From assembly GCA_003209795.1 (NCBI GenBank), contig QCPB01000003.1, forward strand, positions 1 to 64,000: 64,000 bases of DNA, read 5' to 3'. Each line of letters begins with the position of its first letter. The first letter of the stretch is position 1. Below are positions 25,232 through 34,741 of this stretch, piece after piece. Below the pieces are notes generated by a model. The model searched no databases. It was not told where the DNA came from and saw nothing but the letters and a program-made list of their open reading frames with translations. The DNA is from Prochlorococcus sp. AG-436-C05 (lineage in GTDB: Bacteria > Cyanobacteriota > Cyanobacteriia > PCC-6307 > Cyanobiaceae). The translations under genes and the position numbers were made by a program.

Positions 25232-26770
25232 TTGCAAATTCTAATTACAGAGATTAAAAAAAAAATAACTAATTTAAAGCCACTAGATATTGCTTCGTTT
25301 ATAGTTGCACTAATTTTAATAATACCAATTTCTAATTTCCTGATTGAAGGTTTTAGTTTTATCTTGGGTGGAAATTTTTCATTAGGTATTGCAGGGAGCA
25401 AAGAGATTTTAGGCACAATAAAACTTTTATTACTGACAAGCTTATTTGGAGGTGGATTGGGTACATTAAATGGGTGGTTGCTATCAAACTGCAAATTCAG
25501 GTTTAGAAAGAGCCTAAGAGTTTGTCAACTTATTCCATTAGCAATACCTGCATATCTAATAACAATAGTTTTGCAAGATATAGGGAGTATTTATGGCTTT
25601 CAAATTACTGGTTTATGGTGGGGTGTCCTTATACTTTCTATTTCTACTTATCCTTATGTATTCATTTTAGCTAACGAAAGTTTTAATAAATTTGGAGTAA
25701 ATCAAATCAATGCAAGTAGAGTATTAGGAGTTGGTCCTTGGGTTAGTTTTTTCAGGATCGCAATACCAATGGCACTTCCTGCTCTAATAACGGGTATAAG
25801 TTTAATGTGCATGGAAGTCATGAATGACTTGGGTACAGTGATGCGGTTAAATATTTCTTGTATTTCCACAGGTATATACGAAAATTGGGAATATGAGGGG
25901 AATCTAAAAAGCGCTACCGGATTATCCTTAATTGCATTGCTAATAGTTTTTGCTCTAATTCTATTTGAGAAATTTTCGCGCAGAAAAACAAAACGTTGGA
26001 GTGATAATCCAGCATTAACAGATTCTCAAGGATGGGAATTAGAAAAACATCGAGCTTTCCTTGCGATAATTGTTACTTTATTTCCACCTACTTTTTCTAT
26101 TGGCATTCCATGTTTCTGGGTTCTATTAAATATCGATCAGCTTCAGAAAGGATTAACAATGGAACTGCTCAATATCTCATTGAAGACTATTTGTTTAGGC
26201 CTTATTACTGCACTTATAGCAATAGTATTTTCTCTAATTATTTCATTAGCCAATCGTCAAAATAAAAATTTATTTTTAAAATTTATAACCTATCCAGCAG
26301 GGATAGGATACGCAATCCCAGGATCAGTATTAGCTATAACTTTAATAACTATTTCTACTTCACAATTTACATTTATTGCTGTTTGCCTACTCATTTGGGG
26401 TTATTTGGTTAGATTCCTTACCATTTCAAAAGGTTCGATTGACTCTGCTCTAGAGAGAATTTCTCCTAGTCTTGATGAAGCTGCAAATGGATTAGGTTCA
26501 AATTGGTTTAATATTATAAAAAGGGTTCATCTACCATTGCTCAAGGGGCCAATATTTGTAGGTTCACTTTTAGTATTTGTAGACACAATTAAGGAATTAC
26601 CAATTTCATTTATTTATAGACCATTTAATTTCGATACCTTATCTGTCAGAATATATCAATATGCAGGAGATGAACGCATTGCAGAGGCCATACTGCCAGT
26701 AATGATAATTATTGTTTTAGGACTTATAGCATCAAGTACACTTATTCCATCTTTAGAGAAAAAGAACTAA
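25232..26770 (+). CDS. Iron(III)-type ABC transporter permease, duplicated membrane domain
   Basis: This 512-residue inner-membrane permease of the FbpB/SfuB/FutB type has two homologous halves of about six helices each. Each half carries the cytoplasmic EAA-like coupling loop: NASRVLGVGPWVSFFRIAIP in the first and EAANGLGSNWFNIIKRVHLPLL in the second. It should pair with a periplasmic iron-binding protein and an ATPase, neither of which is in the window, so the transporter genes are dispersed. The start is a TTG at 25232. It follows the CobW gene by 18 bases, which suggests joint expression and a metal theme. Thiamine or other substrates are less likely but not excluded. Confidence 0.85.
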   Translation: MQILITEIKKKITNLKPLDIASFIVALILIIPISNFLIEGFSFILGGNFSLGIAGSKEILGTIKLLLLTSLFGGGLGTLNGWLLSNCKFRFRKSLRVCQLIPLAIPAYLITIVLQDIGSIYGFQITGLWWGVLILSISTYPYVFILANESFNKFGVNQINASRVLGVGPWVSFFRIAIPMALPALITGISLMCMEVMNDLGTVMRLNISCISTGIYENWEYEGNLKSATGLSLIALLIVFALILFEKFSRRKTKRWSDNPALTDSQGWELEKHRAFLAIIVTLFPPTFSIGIPCFWVLLNIDQLQKGLTMELLNISLKTICLGLITALIAIVFSLIISLANRQNKNLFLKFITYPAGIGYAIPGSVLAITLITISTSQFTFIAVCLLIWGYLVRFLTISKGSIDSALERISPSLDEAANGLGSNWFNIIKRVHLPLLKGPIFVGSLLVFVDTIKELPISFIYRPFNFDTLSVRIYQYAGDERIAEAILPVMIIIVLGLIASSTLIPSLEKKN

Positions 26771-27720
26771 ATTTTCTTCAAAATTTTTCTCAATAAATAA
26801 GGAAAGCTTAATAACAGATCTACTGAAGTAGAAATTATTCTATACAAAACTAAACTATCAAGCATAGGGTCTAAAGGGATATTTCTGCCAGGAAATAAAA
26901 GGAAGCACGCTTCAAAAACACCAAATCCTCCAGGAGCTAATGGAATAATTAACCCAACAGACCAGGATAAAGAAAAAATGACTAATAGAAAAAACATCTC
27001 ATTATGGTTAACTGAATGAAATTTACTAACACAAACTAAAAATCCCATGAATTTTGACAAAATAAATCCGAGTTCAAACAAGAATGCCTTCGTAGGGAAA
27101 AAAGAAATTATTTTTATTGTTTTTTTAAATTGATACTGTGAATTCGGAAGTTTCAGAACCCCAACAGCTTTAACTTTTAGTGATTCTAAGCTTCTTAATA
27201 TAAAGTAAATCAATTTACTATTTAAAAAAATTAAAGGCACAACTAAAAAGAAATAAATTGGAGAAAAAATTACACCTATAGAGGCAAATAAAAAAGACGC
27301 ACACAACATAAAGTAGGGTTCTATGAGTGTTGAATAAAAAGCAAGCTGAGGACTACTTATATTTTTAACGAAATTAAATCTTTCAAAAAAATGCCAAATT
27401 CCTCCAGGGACATATTTAAGCGCGTTGGTTAGAACATAAAAAGAAACTAAATTTCTTTTGATATCTCCCCCACCAAACCATCTAACTATATTTTCCCATG
27501 CAAAAGCATTTAAGTAGACACTTAATATGCAAAATAAGAACGACAAAAATATAACATTCCTATCTTTTTCAAAAGATATATTGAATAAAAAGTGATCATG
27601 TCTAGAAAAAAAATAAATACAAAAATATGACAACCCTATTAGAAAAAAAATTTTCTTTAAAAAGCCAAAATTAATTTTTCTTAGAAATTCAGAAAATCTA
27701 CTATCAATTTTTAATTTCAT
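26767..27720 (-). CDS. UPF0104/YbhN-type membrane protein
   Basis: This 317-residue polytopic membrane protein has about seven to eight helices and the family C-terminal signature IIPLAPGGFGVFEACFLLF. The family is related to the flippase domain of lysylphosphatidylglycerol synthases (MprF) and to archaeal AglD; in bacteria it is linked to lipid or glycan export, but the specific substrate is unknown. Its start overlaps the larC stop (ATGA), so the two are translationally coupled, and its stop overlaps the convergent permease gene by four bases. Confidence 0.82.
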   Translation of the reverse strand: MKLKIDSRFSEFLRKINFGFLKKIFFLIGLSYFCIYFFSRHDHFLFNISFEKDRNVIFLSFLFCILSVYLNAFAWENIVRWFGGGDIKRNLVSFYVLTNALKYVPGGIWHFFERFNFVKNISSPQLAFYSTLIEPYFMLCASFLFASIGVIFSPIYFFLVVPLIFLNSKLIYFILRSLESLKVKAVGVLKLPNSQYQFKKTIKIISFFPTKAFLFELGFILSKFMGFLVCVSKFHSVNHNEMFFLLVIFSLSWSVGLIIPLAPGGFGVFEACFLLFPGRNIPLDPMLDSLVLYRIISTSVDLLLSFPYLLRKILKKI

Positions 27721-28940
27721 TTCCAGTTTTCAAAAGCTTTAAAATTGCTAATTGAATCTTGCACAATTTTTCTTATTTCCTCGGATGTTTTATTATTCTC
27801 AGACATTAATCTCAAGATCTCATCATTTTCAGGTTTCATACTTATAGAACCATTAGGTTTCAATTTCTGTTTAACCTTAACCTTTCCAAAAGATGTTAAA
27901 CACTCTCCTCTTCGTCTAAGTAATATCCACCTAGACTGAATTCTTTCTCGTATACCAATCGTATTTGAATAATTTAACCATAATTCCCTAAAATACTCTT
28001 TCTTGTCTAAGGGTACTATTGCCTCGACAGAATATCCAATTCTGTTTTTTTTCATGTTAATGGCATGAGAAGAAACATCATATGCACCCTCATTCCTTAG
28101 TTTATTTATAAAGTTGGCAATATCTTCTGGTGTTTGATCATCAATCCAGGCTTCTTGAACAGCAATCTTTTCAAATCTTGGATTATCTTTTTTATCTTCA
28201 GAATTTTTGTCGAAAGATTTGATTTCCAGAATTCTCACTAAATTAGGAAATGGGCATTGCATATTACCCATACCAACTCCATAGGATTTAATAGAGTACT
28301 TATTTGGGTATTCATAAGAATCTACTAAATTACTAATTAATGCAATACCAGTTGGGGTAGATAATTCACCCTCAAATGAATCAAAGCTTGATGCAACCCT
28401 AATATTTTTTTTACTTAATAACTCGATTACAGCAGGAGAAGGAATTGATAGTTTTCCATGCTCTGTTTCCACAAAACCTTTTCCAAGATTTGGTTCATTA
28501 CAATAAATCTTTTTAGGATTTAGGTAATTTATAGCTGCGCAAACACCTATAATATCTATCAACGAATCAATAGCGCCGATTTCGTGAAAATGAACCTCAT
28601 CAGGATTTATTCCGTGTACTTTTCCCTCTGCAATTGCTAACGATTCAAAAACTTTGTAGATTATTTTCTGTAACTTTTTGTTCAAACTATTTTTGGAAAT
28701 AAGTTCTTTAATGCTTTTCCAAGTTCGTTTTTTAATTTGATCAATTTTTTCTATCTCAACCTTAATAGCTCTAATTGAACAACTATTCGATTCTTTAAAT
28801 TTTAAACAATATAATTTTTCTAATCCAAGATCAAAAAGTGGTTTTTCGATGACATTTTTAGGGACCCCAATATCAAAAAAAGCTCCCAACATCATATCTC
28901 CAGAAACTCCAGGGGAACATTCAATTAAAATTTCATCCAT
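27717..28940 (-). CDS. larC: LarC, nickel-pincer nucleotide cofactor protein
   Basis: LarC inserts nickel into the pincer cofactor first found in lactate racemase. The protein has the DUF111 hallmark at its start, MDEILIECSPGVSGDMMLGAFFD, then HFHEIGAIDSLIDIIG, GELSTPTGIALI and a C-terminal LRRRGECLT. I place the start at the ATG at 28940, giving 407 residues, because family members begin with this motif; an ATG at 29033 would add 31 unrelated residues and overlap the upstream gene. Neither larA, larB nor larE is in this window, so the target enzyme is unknown. It is coupled to the UPF0104 gene downstream. Confidence 0.88.
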   Translation of the reverse strand: MDEILIECSPGVSGDMMLGAFFDIGVPKNVIEKPLFDLGLEKLYCLKFKESNSCSIRAIKVEIEKIDQIKKRTWKSIKELISKNSLNKKLQKIIYKVFESLAIAEGKVHGINPDEVHFHEIGAIDSLIDIIGVCAAINYLNPKKIYCNEPNLGKGFVETEHGKLSIPSPAVIELLSKKNIRVASSFDSFEGELSTPTGIALISNLVDSYEYPNKYSIKSYGVGMGNMQCPFPNLVRILEIKSFDKNSEDKKDNPRFEKIAVQEAWIDDQTPEDIANFINKLRNEGAYDVSSHAINMKKNRIGYSVEAIVPLDKKEYFRELWLNYSNTIGIRERIQSRWILLRRRGECLTSFGKVKVKQKLKPNGSISMKPENDEILRLMSENNKTSEEIRKIVQDSISNFKAFENWK

Positions 28941-29001
28941 AAATCCTAAGGTTCTAGAGCTAAATAAAATTTGCAGTAAAGATAAACAATCAATGTTAAA
29001 A

Positions 29002-29601
29002 TTATTCCTTTTTAGATAAAAATTCTTCAACAACTTCGTATTTAATCATTCGTAAAGTATTCCCCTCTCTTATCACATCCAAACTCAAAAAGTTTCTCAA
29101 AATATCAAGAGAAAGTTCCCCTTCTATAACAAGCTTGAAATTTTTGTTTTTTAATTTATTTGATTTATGCGAGGAGCAAATTTTAATGATAAATTCTTTA
29201 TTCTGAGTATTTATATATACTAACTCTCCCCTTATAGAGAAATAATTATCGCTTAAATTGAACTCATCCAAGACTTCTAAAGTATTTTTTTTCGAATTTT
29301 CATTTCCAATTTCGTTTAATTCTTGAGGATCCCAAATACCAGAAATTTGTAAGTGTAAGTTTTGAGTATTTTTATTTTTTGGATAAACAATCCAAAAATA
29401 ACTTTTTTTTAAGTTAATGTATTTTTTTATCAACGATAGAGCCTTACCAAGTACTACAGTTTCTATTTTTTGCCCTTGTTTATCAATTAAAGTCCCTCGA
29501 TTCAATTGATCTTTTTCATGAGGAGTGTAAACACCATTAACTATGCCTATTGCTCTATACTGCAATTTATTAGTAACTTTTTGGATAGGATTTTTAATCA
29601 T
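29002..29601 (-). CDS. Conserved cyanobacterial protein, unknown function
   Basis: This 199-residue soluble protein opens YRAIGIVNGVYTPHEKDQLNRGTLIDKQGQKIETVVLGK and is rich in Lys and Asn. I do not recognise a characterised domain; its predicted strand-rich pattern and lack of signal peptide suggest a cytoplasmic beta-rich protein. Related sequences look restricted to cyanobacteria from what I can recall. It lies 61 bases upstream of larC in the same direction. Confidence 0.72.
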   Translation of the reverse strand: MIKNPIQKVTNKLQYRAIGIVNGVYTPHEKDQLNRGTLIDKQGQKIETVVLGKALSLIKKYINLKKSYFWIVYPKNKNTQNLHLQISGIWDPQELNEIGNENSKKNTLEVLDEFNLSDNYFSIRGELVYINTQNKEFIIKICSSHKSNKLKNKNFKLVIEGELSLDILRNFLSLDVIREGNTLRMIKYEVVEEFLSKKE

Positions 29602-29639
29602 ATTTAAATTAGAAATTTGTAAAAGAAAGATCTATTACA

Positions 29640-29951
29640 TTAAAGTTTTTCTTTTTCGTCAATCATAGAAAAAGACTGTAACGCATCATCAATAGCATCC
29701 GATGGCAAAGTTGCATCATTCAAACTATTAGCTCTTCTAATCATCTCAACAATTTCAAATGGATTATTTGGCATCGAGGAGCTTGTTTCGTCAAATTTTG
29801 TTGAGCTATCAATTTTCATTTCTTCTAGATATGACTCTTCTGCATTTAATAATTCTGTACTAAAGCTAACTAATGCAATAAACAAAATGAAAATAGATTT
29901 TGGATTTCTAAAATATTTAAAAAAAGAACTTTTCATTTTGTTTAATTTCAA
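29640..29951 (-). CDS. Small exported protein, unknown function
   Basis: This 103-residue protein has a basic start and a hydrophobic core (SIFILFIALVSFSTELLNA) that looks like a signal peptide cleaved near NAEE. The mature part is about 70 residues, acidic and rich in Ser and Met (EESYLEEMKIDSSTKFDETSSSMPNNPFEIVEMIRRANSLNDA). It probably resides in the periplasm or lumen. Two starts are close together (MKLNKM and MKSSFF); the first is used. No family was recognised. Confidence 0.68.
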   Translation of the reverse strand: MKLNKMKSSFFKYFRNPKSIFILFIALVSFSTELLNAEESYLEEMKIDSSTKFDETSSSMPNNPFEIVEMIRRANSLNDATLPSDAIDDALQSFSMIDEKEKL

Positions 29952-30006
29952 AATAATTATTATAAAGAATTATCTGTTAACTTGATTCTACATAATTTGA
30001 TCAAAA

Positions 30007-30852
30007 TTGTTAATAGCAACTTGGAATGTAAATTCTGTCAGGACAAGACTTTCACAAATAATAAATTGGATTAATCAAGTTAATCCAGATGTTCTTTGTC
30101 TTCAGGAAACAAAAGTTATAGATAATGATTTCCCAATTAAGCCTTTTAAGGAATTAGGGTACGAAGTAATAGCTTTTGGACAAAAATCCTACAATGGAGT
30201 TGCAATAATAAGTAAAATCGAACCTGAAAATGTAAATAAAGGATTTAGCGGCTATTTAGAGAATCAAAATGATATAAACAAATTTGAAGATCAGAAAAGA
30301 TTAATTACTGCTGATATAAACGGAATAAAAATCATAAATGTTTATGTACCAAATGGATCTGCTTTAAATTCTGAAAAGTTTGACTATAAAATTAATTGGT
30401 TAAATTGTTTATCTTCATTTTTAGATAATCAAGAAAAAAATGGGGAATTAATTTGCCTTCTTGGTGATTTCAATATTGCTCCATCTAATAAGGATATTCA
30501 TGACCCGCAAAGATATGCGGGTGGAATAATGGCTTCTGAGATCGAACGAAATGCCCTAAACAATGTTCTTAAAGAAAGACTAATAGATTCTTTTCGGGTT
30601 TATGAAAAGAATACTGGCCACTGGAGTTGGTGGGATTACCGTAATAATGGATATGAATTAAATAAAGGTTGGAGAATAGATCATATCTACATAAGTAAAA
30701 CACTTACGTCGAAACTTAAGAGCTGTGTAATAGACTGTAATCCAAGAGGAAATGTACAGCCCAGTGATCATGCTCCTGTAATGATTAATCTGGATTTAGA
30801 TAATCCAAATGAAGATTACTTTGATGAAGAAGAGGACTTTTTCGAAATATAA
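30007..30852 (+). CDS. xthA: Exonuclease III / AP endonuclease
   Basis: This DNA repair enzyme cleaves at abasic sites and trims 3' ends. The 281-residue protein shows the EEP fold landmarks: LIATWNVNSVRTRL, the catalytic Glu in VLCLQETKVIDNDFP, LLGDFNIAPSNKDIHDP, WSWWDYRNNGYELNKGWRIDHI and the final SDHAPVMI. The start is a TTG at 30007, which gives the conserved N-terminus directly. A short acidic tail (NEDYFDEEEDFFEI) extends past the usual end. It is divergent from the small exported protein. Confidence 0.95.
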   Translation: MLIATWNVNSVRTRLSQIINWINQVNPDVLCLQETKVIDNDFPIKPFKELGYEVIAFGQKSYNGVAIISKIEPENVNKGFSGYLENQNDINKFEDQKRLITADINGIKIINVYVPNGSALNSEKFDYKINWLNCLSSFLDNQEKNGELICLLGDFNIAPSNKDIHDPQRYAGGIMASEIERNALNNVLKERLIDSFRVYEKNTGHWSWWDYRNNGYELNKGWRIDHIYISKTLTSKLKSCVIDCNPRGNVQPSDHAPVMINLDLDNPNEDYFDEEEDFFEI

Positions 30853-31080
30853 TTTATTTAAATATCAACCTTCTCGAACCATGAAAATCGTTATCCCAAA
30901 AGAGTTTTCACGAATTAATGATGCCTTATATCAATTTTTCCTCACAATTAATTATTTACAATCCGAACTATCGCATTAAAAATATCATAATGTAGAATCT
31001 CATCGTGAATTGAATAAATTTTTACTTATTTCTAATTTAGAACATGATGAAATTTCCTCAAAGCTCCAATCATTTAAACT

Positions 31081-32382
31081 GTGACTGAAATATTAAATAA
31101 CACCCAATCACAAGAAGTATTCTCCGCTGCTCAAGAGTTAATGCCAGGTGGAGTAAGCTCACCGGTAAGAGCTTTTAAGTCTGTAGGTGGAAAACCAATA
31201 GTTTTTGACAGAGTTAAAGGTCCTTTCGCATGGGATATTGATGGTAACAGATATATTGACTACATAGGTAGTTGGGGGCCAGCTATATGTGGTCACGCGC
31301 ATCCCGAAGTGACTACAGCCTTGCAAGAAGCAATTGAAAAAGGCACTAGTTTCGGAGCCCCATGTGTACTAGAAAATAAGCTCGCTGAAATGGTTATAGA
31401 CGCTGTCCCTTCGGTAGAAATGGTGAGATTTGTTAATAGCGGCACAGAAGCATGTATGGCGGTTCTCAGGCTAATGAGAGCATTTACGGGGAGAGATAAA
31501 GTGATTAAATTTGACGGTTGTTATCACGGTCATGCGGACATGTTTTTGGTAAAAGCTGGTTCAGGTGTAGCTACTTTAGGCCTTCCAGATTCCCCTGGAG
31601 TACCAAGAACAACTACGGCTAACACTCTTACTGCACCTTACAATGACCTAGAGGCTGTAAAAAAATTATTTTCTGAGAATCCTGATGCTATATCGGGAGT
31701 TATTCTTGAACCTATTGTTGGCAATGCTGGATTTATCACTCCTGAGCCAGGATTCTTAGAAGGATTAAGAGAATTAACAACTGAGAATGGATCTTTGTTA
31801 GTTTTTGATGAAGTTATGACTGGCTTCAGAATTAGCTATGGAGGAGCTCAAGAAAAATTTGGAGTTACTCCTGATTTAACTACTTTAGGTAAAGTAATTG
31901 GGGGAGGATTACCTGTTGGAGCCTATGGAGGTAAAAAAGAAATTATGTCTATGGTTGCCCCATCAGGACCCGTTTATCAAGCAGGTACCCTAAGTGGAAA
32001 TCCTCTTGCAATGACAGCAGGTATTAAAACTCTTGAATTGCTTAAACAAGAAGGTATTTACGAGAAGCTAGATTCAATAACCTCCAGACTAATTGAAGGA
32101 ATTATTCAATCTGCAGAAAATAATGGTATTGCCATTAATGGTGGCAGTGTGAGTGCTATGTTTGGATTTTTCCTATGTGATGGTCCAGTAAGAAATTTTG
32201 AAGACGCAAAAAGTAATGATGCGGAACTATTTGGAAAATTACACAGAGAAATGCTTAAAAGAGGTGTTTACTTAGCTCCAAGCCCGTTCGAAGCAGGTTT
32301 TACATCATTAGCCCACAGTGAAGAAGAAATTGATAAAACAATAGAGGTCTTTGACCAATCATTCAACGCTATTAAAAATTAA
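31081..32382 (+). CDS. hemL: Glutamate-1-semialdehyde 2,1-aminomutase
   Basis: HemL makes 5-aminolevulinate from glutamate-1-semialdehyde, the last step before the shared tetrapyrrole trunk. The 433-residue PLP enzyme has [38 protein letters not shown], the [17 protein letters not shown] cofactor aspartate, and the Schiff-base lysine in [17 protein letters not shown]. It starts at a GTG that gives the conserved [21 protein letters not shown] within 30 residues. A long hairpin terminator follows at 32422-32448. Codon choice is noticeably less AT-extreme here, as expected of a highly expressed gene. Confidence 0.97.
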   Translation: MTEILNNTQSQEVFSAAQELMPGGVSSPVRAFKSVGGKPIVFDRVKGPFAWDIDGNRYIDYIGSWGPAICGHAHPEVTTALQEAIEKGTSFGAPCVLENKLAEMVIDAVPSVEMVRFVNSGTEACMAVLRLMRAFTGRDKVIKFDGCYHGHADMFLVKAGSGVATLGLPDSPGVPRTTTANTLTAPYNDLEAVKKLFSENPDAISGVILEPIVGNAGFITPEPGFLEGLRELTTENGSLLVFDEVMTGFRISYGGAQEKFGVTPDLTTLGKVIGGGLPVGAYGGKKEIMSMVAPSGPVYQAGTLSGNPLAMTAGIKTLELLKQEGIYEKLDSITSRLIEGIIQSAENNGIAINGGSVSAMFGFFLCDGPVRNFEDAKSNDAELFGKLHREMLKRGVYLAPSPFEAGFTSLAHSEEEIDKTIEVFDQSFNAIKN

Positions 32383-32421
32383 TAGTAATTATTTTATTTA
32401 ACAAAATTGTTAGTAAAAAAA

Positions 32422-32448
32422 GAACTCTTTAAAATAATTAAAGAGTTC
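32422..32448. terminator. Perfect 11-bp palindromic hairpin, bidirectional terminator
   Basis: GAACTCTTTAA (32422-32432) pairs perfectly with TTAAAGAGTTC (32438-32448) around an AATAA loop. A-rich sequence lies before it and T/A-rich sequence after it, which reads as U-rich tails in both directions. It sits between the convergent hemL and the SPFH gene. Confidence 0.75.
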
Positions 32449-32508
32449 AAAATTAATTATTAACTTGTAATCAAATTAACAATTTTTTTTTTAAAAGTTA
32501 TATTGTTT

Positions 32509-33315
32509 TTATCTCCTTCCGCCACCTACTATTACAGGAGGAGTGCCTCCGGCAGAACCTGGCAAGGATGGGACAACTTGTGTACTGCCATCCCATTTGT
32601 CCAGAAATAATTTAAACAGAACCTGATCATCCAAACTTTTATTTAAAGTCTCATATCTAAGAGCTTCTTGTTCTGCAATTTCTACTTCTGTTTTAGCTCT
32701 CAATAATTGCTGCCCTGCTATTTGCTTTTGTTCAATAGCAGCTCTATATTCCTCAGCGATTTCTAATCCTGTGAGATCTAGACTTTTAACATCAACATAG
32801 TCAAATGAGTTTAATTCTTTAGCAACTGTATCACCAACTTTTTCTGAAATAACAGCAAATTCAGTCGCTATAGTCTCTAATTCATATTGGGAGAAAACTG
32901 ATTTAAGAGCTTTAAGTAAAGATGGTTGCACAATTTTTTGATAAACATCACTATTTCTACTTGCAATAGTTCTAAAAATTCTGCCTGCTTCATTAGGCTT
33001 GACTGAATATTTAACTGTAGCTGTTGCTCTTATAACTTGAAGATCCTTTGTGAGGGTTTCAAATTTCTCAGGTTGTACCTGAGTTTTTATATCAAAAGGA
33101 TATACCGACTGGATAAAGGGTATTTTCAAATTCAAACCAGCCCTTCTTGAAGGACCACTAACTTTCCCTAAGGTAGTAACTACTGCAACTTGTCCAGATG
33201 GAACTACAAAGAGAGATTGAGTCAGCAAAAGAAAGCCTGTAAAGGACAATACTATTAGTAGTGTTGCCGTCCCCCCAGGGCCAGCAGGGGTAACATTCTT
33301 GAAAGATGTTGACAT
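32509..33315 (-). CDS. Prohibitin/SPFH-domain membrane protein
   Basis: This 268-residue band-7 protein has one N-terminal membrane helix (about 18-38, LLIVLSFTGFLLLTQSLFVV). The SPFH domain follows (VVPSGQVAVVTTLGKVSGPSRRAGLNLKIPFIQSV), then a helical region rich in Glu, Gln and Ala (EIAEEYRAAIEQKQIAGQQLLRAKTEVEIAEQEAL) typical of oligomerising prohibitins. It ends in a short Gly/Pro-rich tail (GSAGGTPPVIVGGGRR). Such proteins form large rings that scaffold membrane domains and, with FtsH proteases, control membrane protein quality. It is close to the Synechocystis prohibitin type rather than HflC. Confidence 0.88.
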   Translation of the reverse strand: MSTSFKNVTPAGPGGTATLLIVLSFTGFLLLTQSLFVVPSGQVAVVTTLGKVSGPSRRAGLNLKIPFIQSVYPFDIKTQVQPEKFETLTKDLQVIRATATVKYSVKPNEAGRIFRTIASRNSDVYQKIVQPSLLKALKSVFSQYELETIATEFAVISEKVGDTVAKELNSFDYVDVKSLDLTGLEIAEEYRAAIEQKQIAGQQLLRAKTEVEIAEQEALRYETLNKSLDDQVLFKLFLDKWDGSTQVVPSLPGSAGGTPPVIVGGGRR

Positions 33316-33404
33316 TTAATTTTCGCTTTAAGACTAATCATATTTAATAAATTAATTAATGCATTAATAAGAGATTTAATTAAAATATTTTTTTAATAAT
33401 TCTT

Positions 33405-33614
33405 TTATGAATTATTAAACTTAAATTCCCCCAAAAGTTTTAAATAAAGATTCTCATCTATCTCTCTAATATCATACTCAGAAGGTAAGACCCCATGCTT
33501 ATGCTCATGTGCTGCCATCCAACAAAATTTTTCTATTTCACCGATCGAAAACCGAGGATATTCTTTTATCTTCACACATAATTCTTTAACAAGAAACTCT
33601 GGGTAATCTGTCAT
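33405..33614 (-). CDS. Small hypothetical protein
   Basis: This 69-residue soluble protein (MTDYPEFLVKELCVKIKEYPRFSIGEIEKFCWMAAHEHKHGVLPSEYD in two stretches) carries an HEHKHG cluster and two cysteines that could bind metal, although this is only a composition-based thought. It lies between yajQ (26 bases upstream) and the SPFH gene, same strand. No family was recognised. Confidence 0.62.
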   Translation of the reverse strand: MTDYPEFLVKELCVKIKEYPRFSIGEIEKFCWMAAHEHKHGVLPSEYDIREIDENLYLKLLGEFKFNNS

Positions 33615-33639
33615 CTATAGTAATAAGGTTTTTAAAATT

Positions 33640-34137
33640 TTATCTATAATTAGTAGCCCTGAGAGGGATGTTGTAAGTCTCTTCCATTTCATCAAGAAGT
33701 TTAATTGCTAATTGCAGATCATTTTTACTTTTACTTACTATTCTAAGAGTTTCACCATTTATGCTAACGTTAATTTTTTTAATTTGATCTCTTATATTTT
33801 TGCTGAGTTTTTTTGCAATTTCTTGGTTAAGGCCTTGTTTGAGAACAATATTTTGTTTTACTTTATTGCCACTTACTATCTCTATTGAACCGTAATCGAA
33901 AATTTTCAAAGATAATTTTCTTTTAATTGCCTTCTGTCTAATTATATCATTTACAGAATTTAATGTTAATTCACTATTCGCCCTAATAACAATATTTTCT
34001 TTCTCCAATTCCACTTCAGTATCTGTTCCTTTAAGATCATAACGTTGAGAAATCTCCCTCTTGACTTGATCCAAAGCATTAACTAATTCTTGTCTGTCAA
34101 AATCTGAAACCACATCAAATGAAAAATTGTCTGCCAT
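33640..34137 (-). CDS. YajQ/UPF0234 nucleotide-binding protein
   Basis: This 165-residue protein has two ferredoxin-like domains. Clear family signatures are FSFDVVSDFDRQELVNALDQVKREISQRYDLKG at the start and KISVNINGE-like KINVSINGETLRIVSKSKNDLQ late in the chain. YajQ homologues in Xanthomonas bind cyclic di-GMP and act with a transcription factor; other members bind nucleotides or RNA. Whether this picocyanobacterial copy senses cyclic di-GMP is unknown. Confidence 0.92.
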   Translation of the reverse strand: MADNFSFDVVSDFDRQELVNALDQVKREISQRYDLKGTDTEVELEKENIVIRANSELTLNSVNDIIRQKAIKRKLSLKIFDYGSIEIVSGNKVKQNIVLKQGLNQEIAKKLSKNIRDQIKKINVSINGETLRIVSKSKNDLQLAIKLLDEMEETYNIPLRATNYR

Positions 34138-34203
34138 TATAAAGTTTTAATGCAGTTTTATTATTACCGTAAATAAACCTTAAATAGTAAAAAAGAATTT
34201 AAT

Positions 34204-34716
34204 TTAATCAAAAAATAACAAACTAACCACTTTCCCCATCTCTTCAGCACATCTACAACTATTTAATAATGTTTCACTATCATGAAAAGCAAAACATATT
34301 AACTGATCACACCTAGTAATAATTTCTTGGTTACATAGGCTGCTTGCCAGAGGTAAAGGTAGTTCATCATTCTCACTTTTTTCAACCAAGTGCATTACTC
34401 TTTCTAAGAGATCCATAATTTCAGGTAATTGTCTATCAAGGCTTTGTGGTAATAAGACAGTTAATAATGATGGGTCAATGTCTAGAACAGCTCTAATCAC
34501 AGCGGCATTAACCCCTTGAGATCCTGAAGTTATAATATTGTGACCTTCTTCTGCCAAAGACCTGGCAATTAATTCAATTAAATGGATATCAACGACAGGA
34601 ACATGTCTACTTCCCAAGAAAGCAATCCTTCTTTTTCCATTATCCTGCAGTTTTGCGAGTTCCTGAGCTAAGGTGTCAATACCTTCAGTTGCGGGTAGGT
34701 CTAAAGAGCGACTCAA
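34204..34716 (-). CDS. DprA-like Rossmann protein (cyanobacterial DNA recombination-mediator type)
   Basis: This 170-residue protein has a central Rossmann pattern resembling the DprA/LOG fold: RRIAFLGSRHVPVVDIHLIELIARSLAEEGHNIITSGSQGVNAAVIRAVL, with the GS/SG loops that bind nucleotide or nucleic acid phosphate. It is shorter than real DprA and lacks flanking domains. Cyanobacterial homologues carry the name DNA recombination-mediator protein A, but I know of no direct functional proof. It is probably co-transcribed with the DRTGG protein gene, which ends 25 bases upstream. Confidence 0.75.
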   Translation of the reverse strand: MSRSLDLPATEGIDTLAQELAKLQDNGKRRIAFLGSRHVPVVDIHLIELIARSLAEEGHNIITSGSQGVNAAVIRAVLDIDPSLLTVLLPQSLDRQLPEIMDLLERVMHLVEKSENDELPLPLASSLCNQEIITRCDQLICFAFHDSETLLNSCRCAEEMGKVVSLLFFD

Positions 34717-34741
34717 AATAAAATGGTTTCTATATTTGAAA

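Noticed and set aside
30881..30979. A 32-codon frame MKIVIPKEFSRINDALYQFF in the gap between xthA and hemL; its first residues resemble the start of alanine dehydrogenase.
   Set aside because: Similarity covers only about eight residues, there is no continuation in any frame, and no ribosome-binding site or conserved neighbour supports it. It may be a remnant but cannot be shown.
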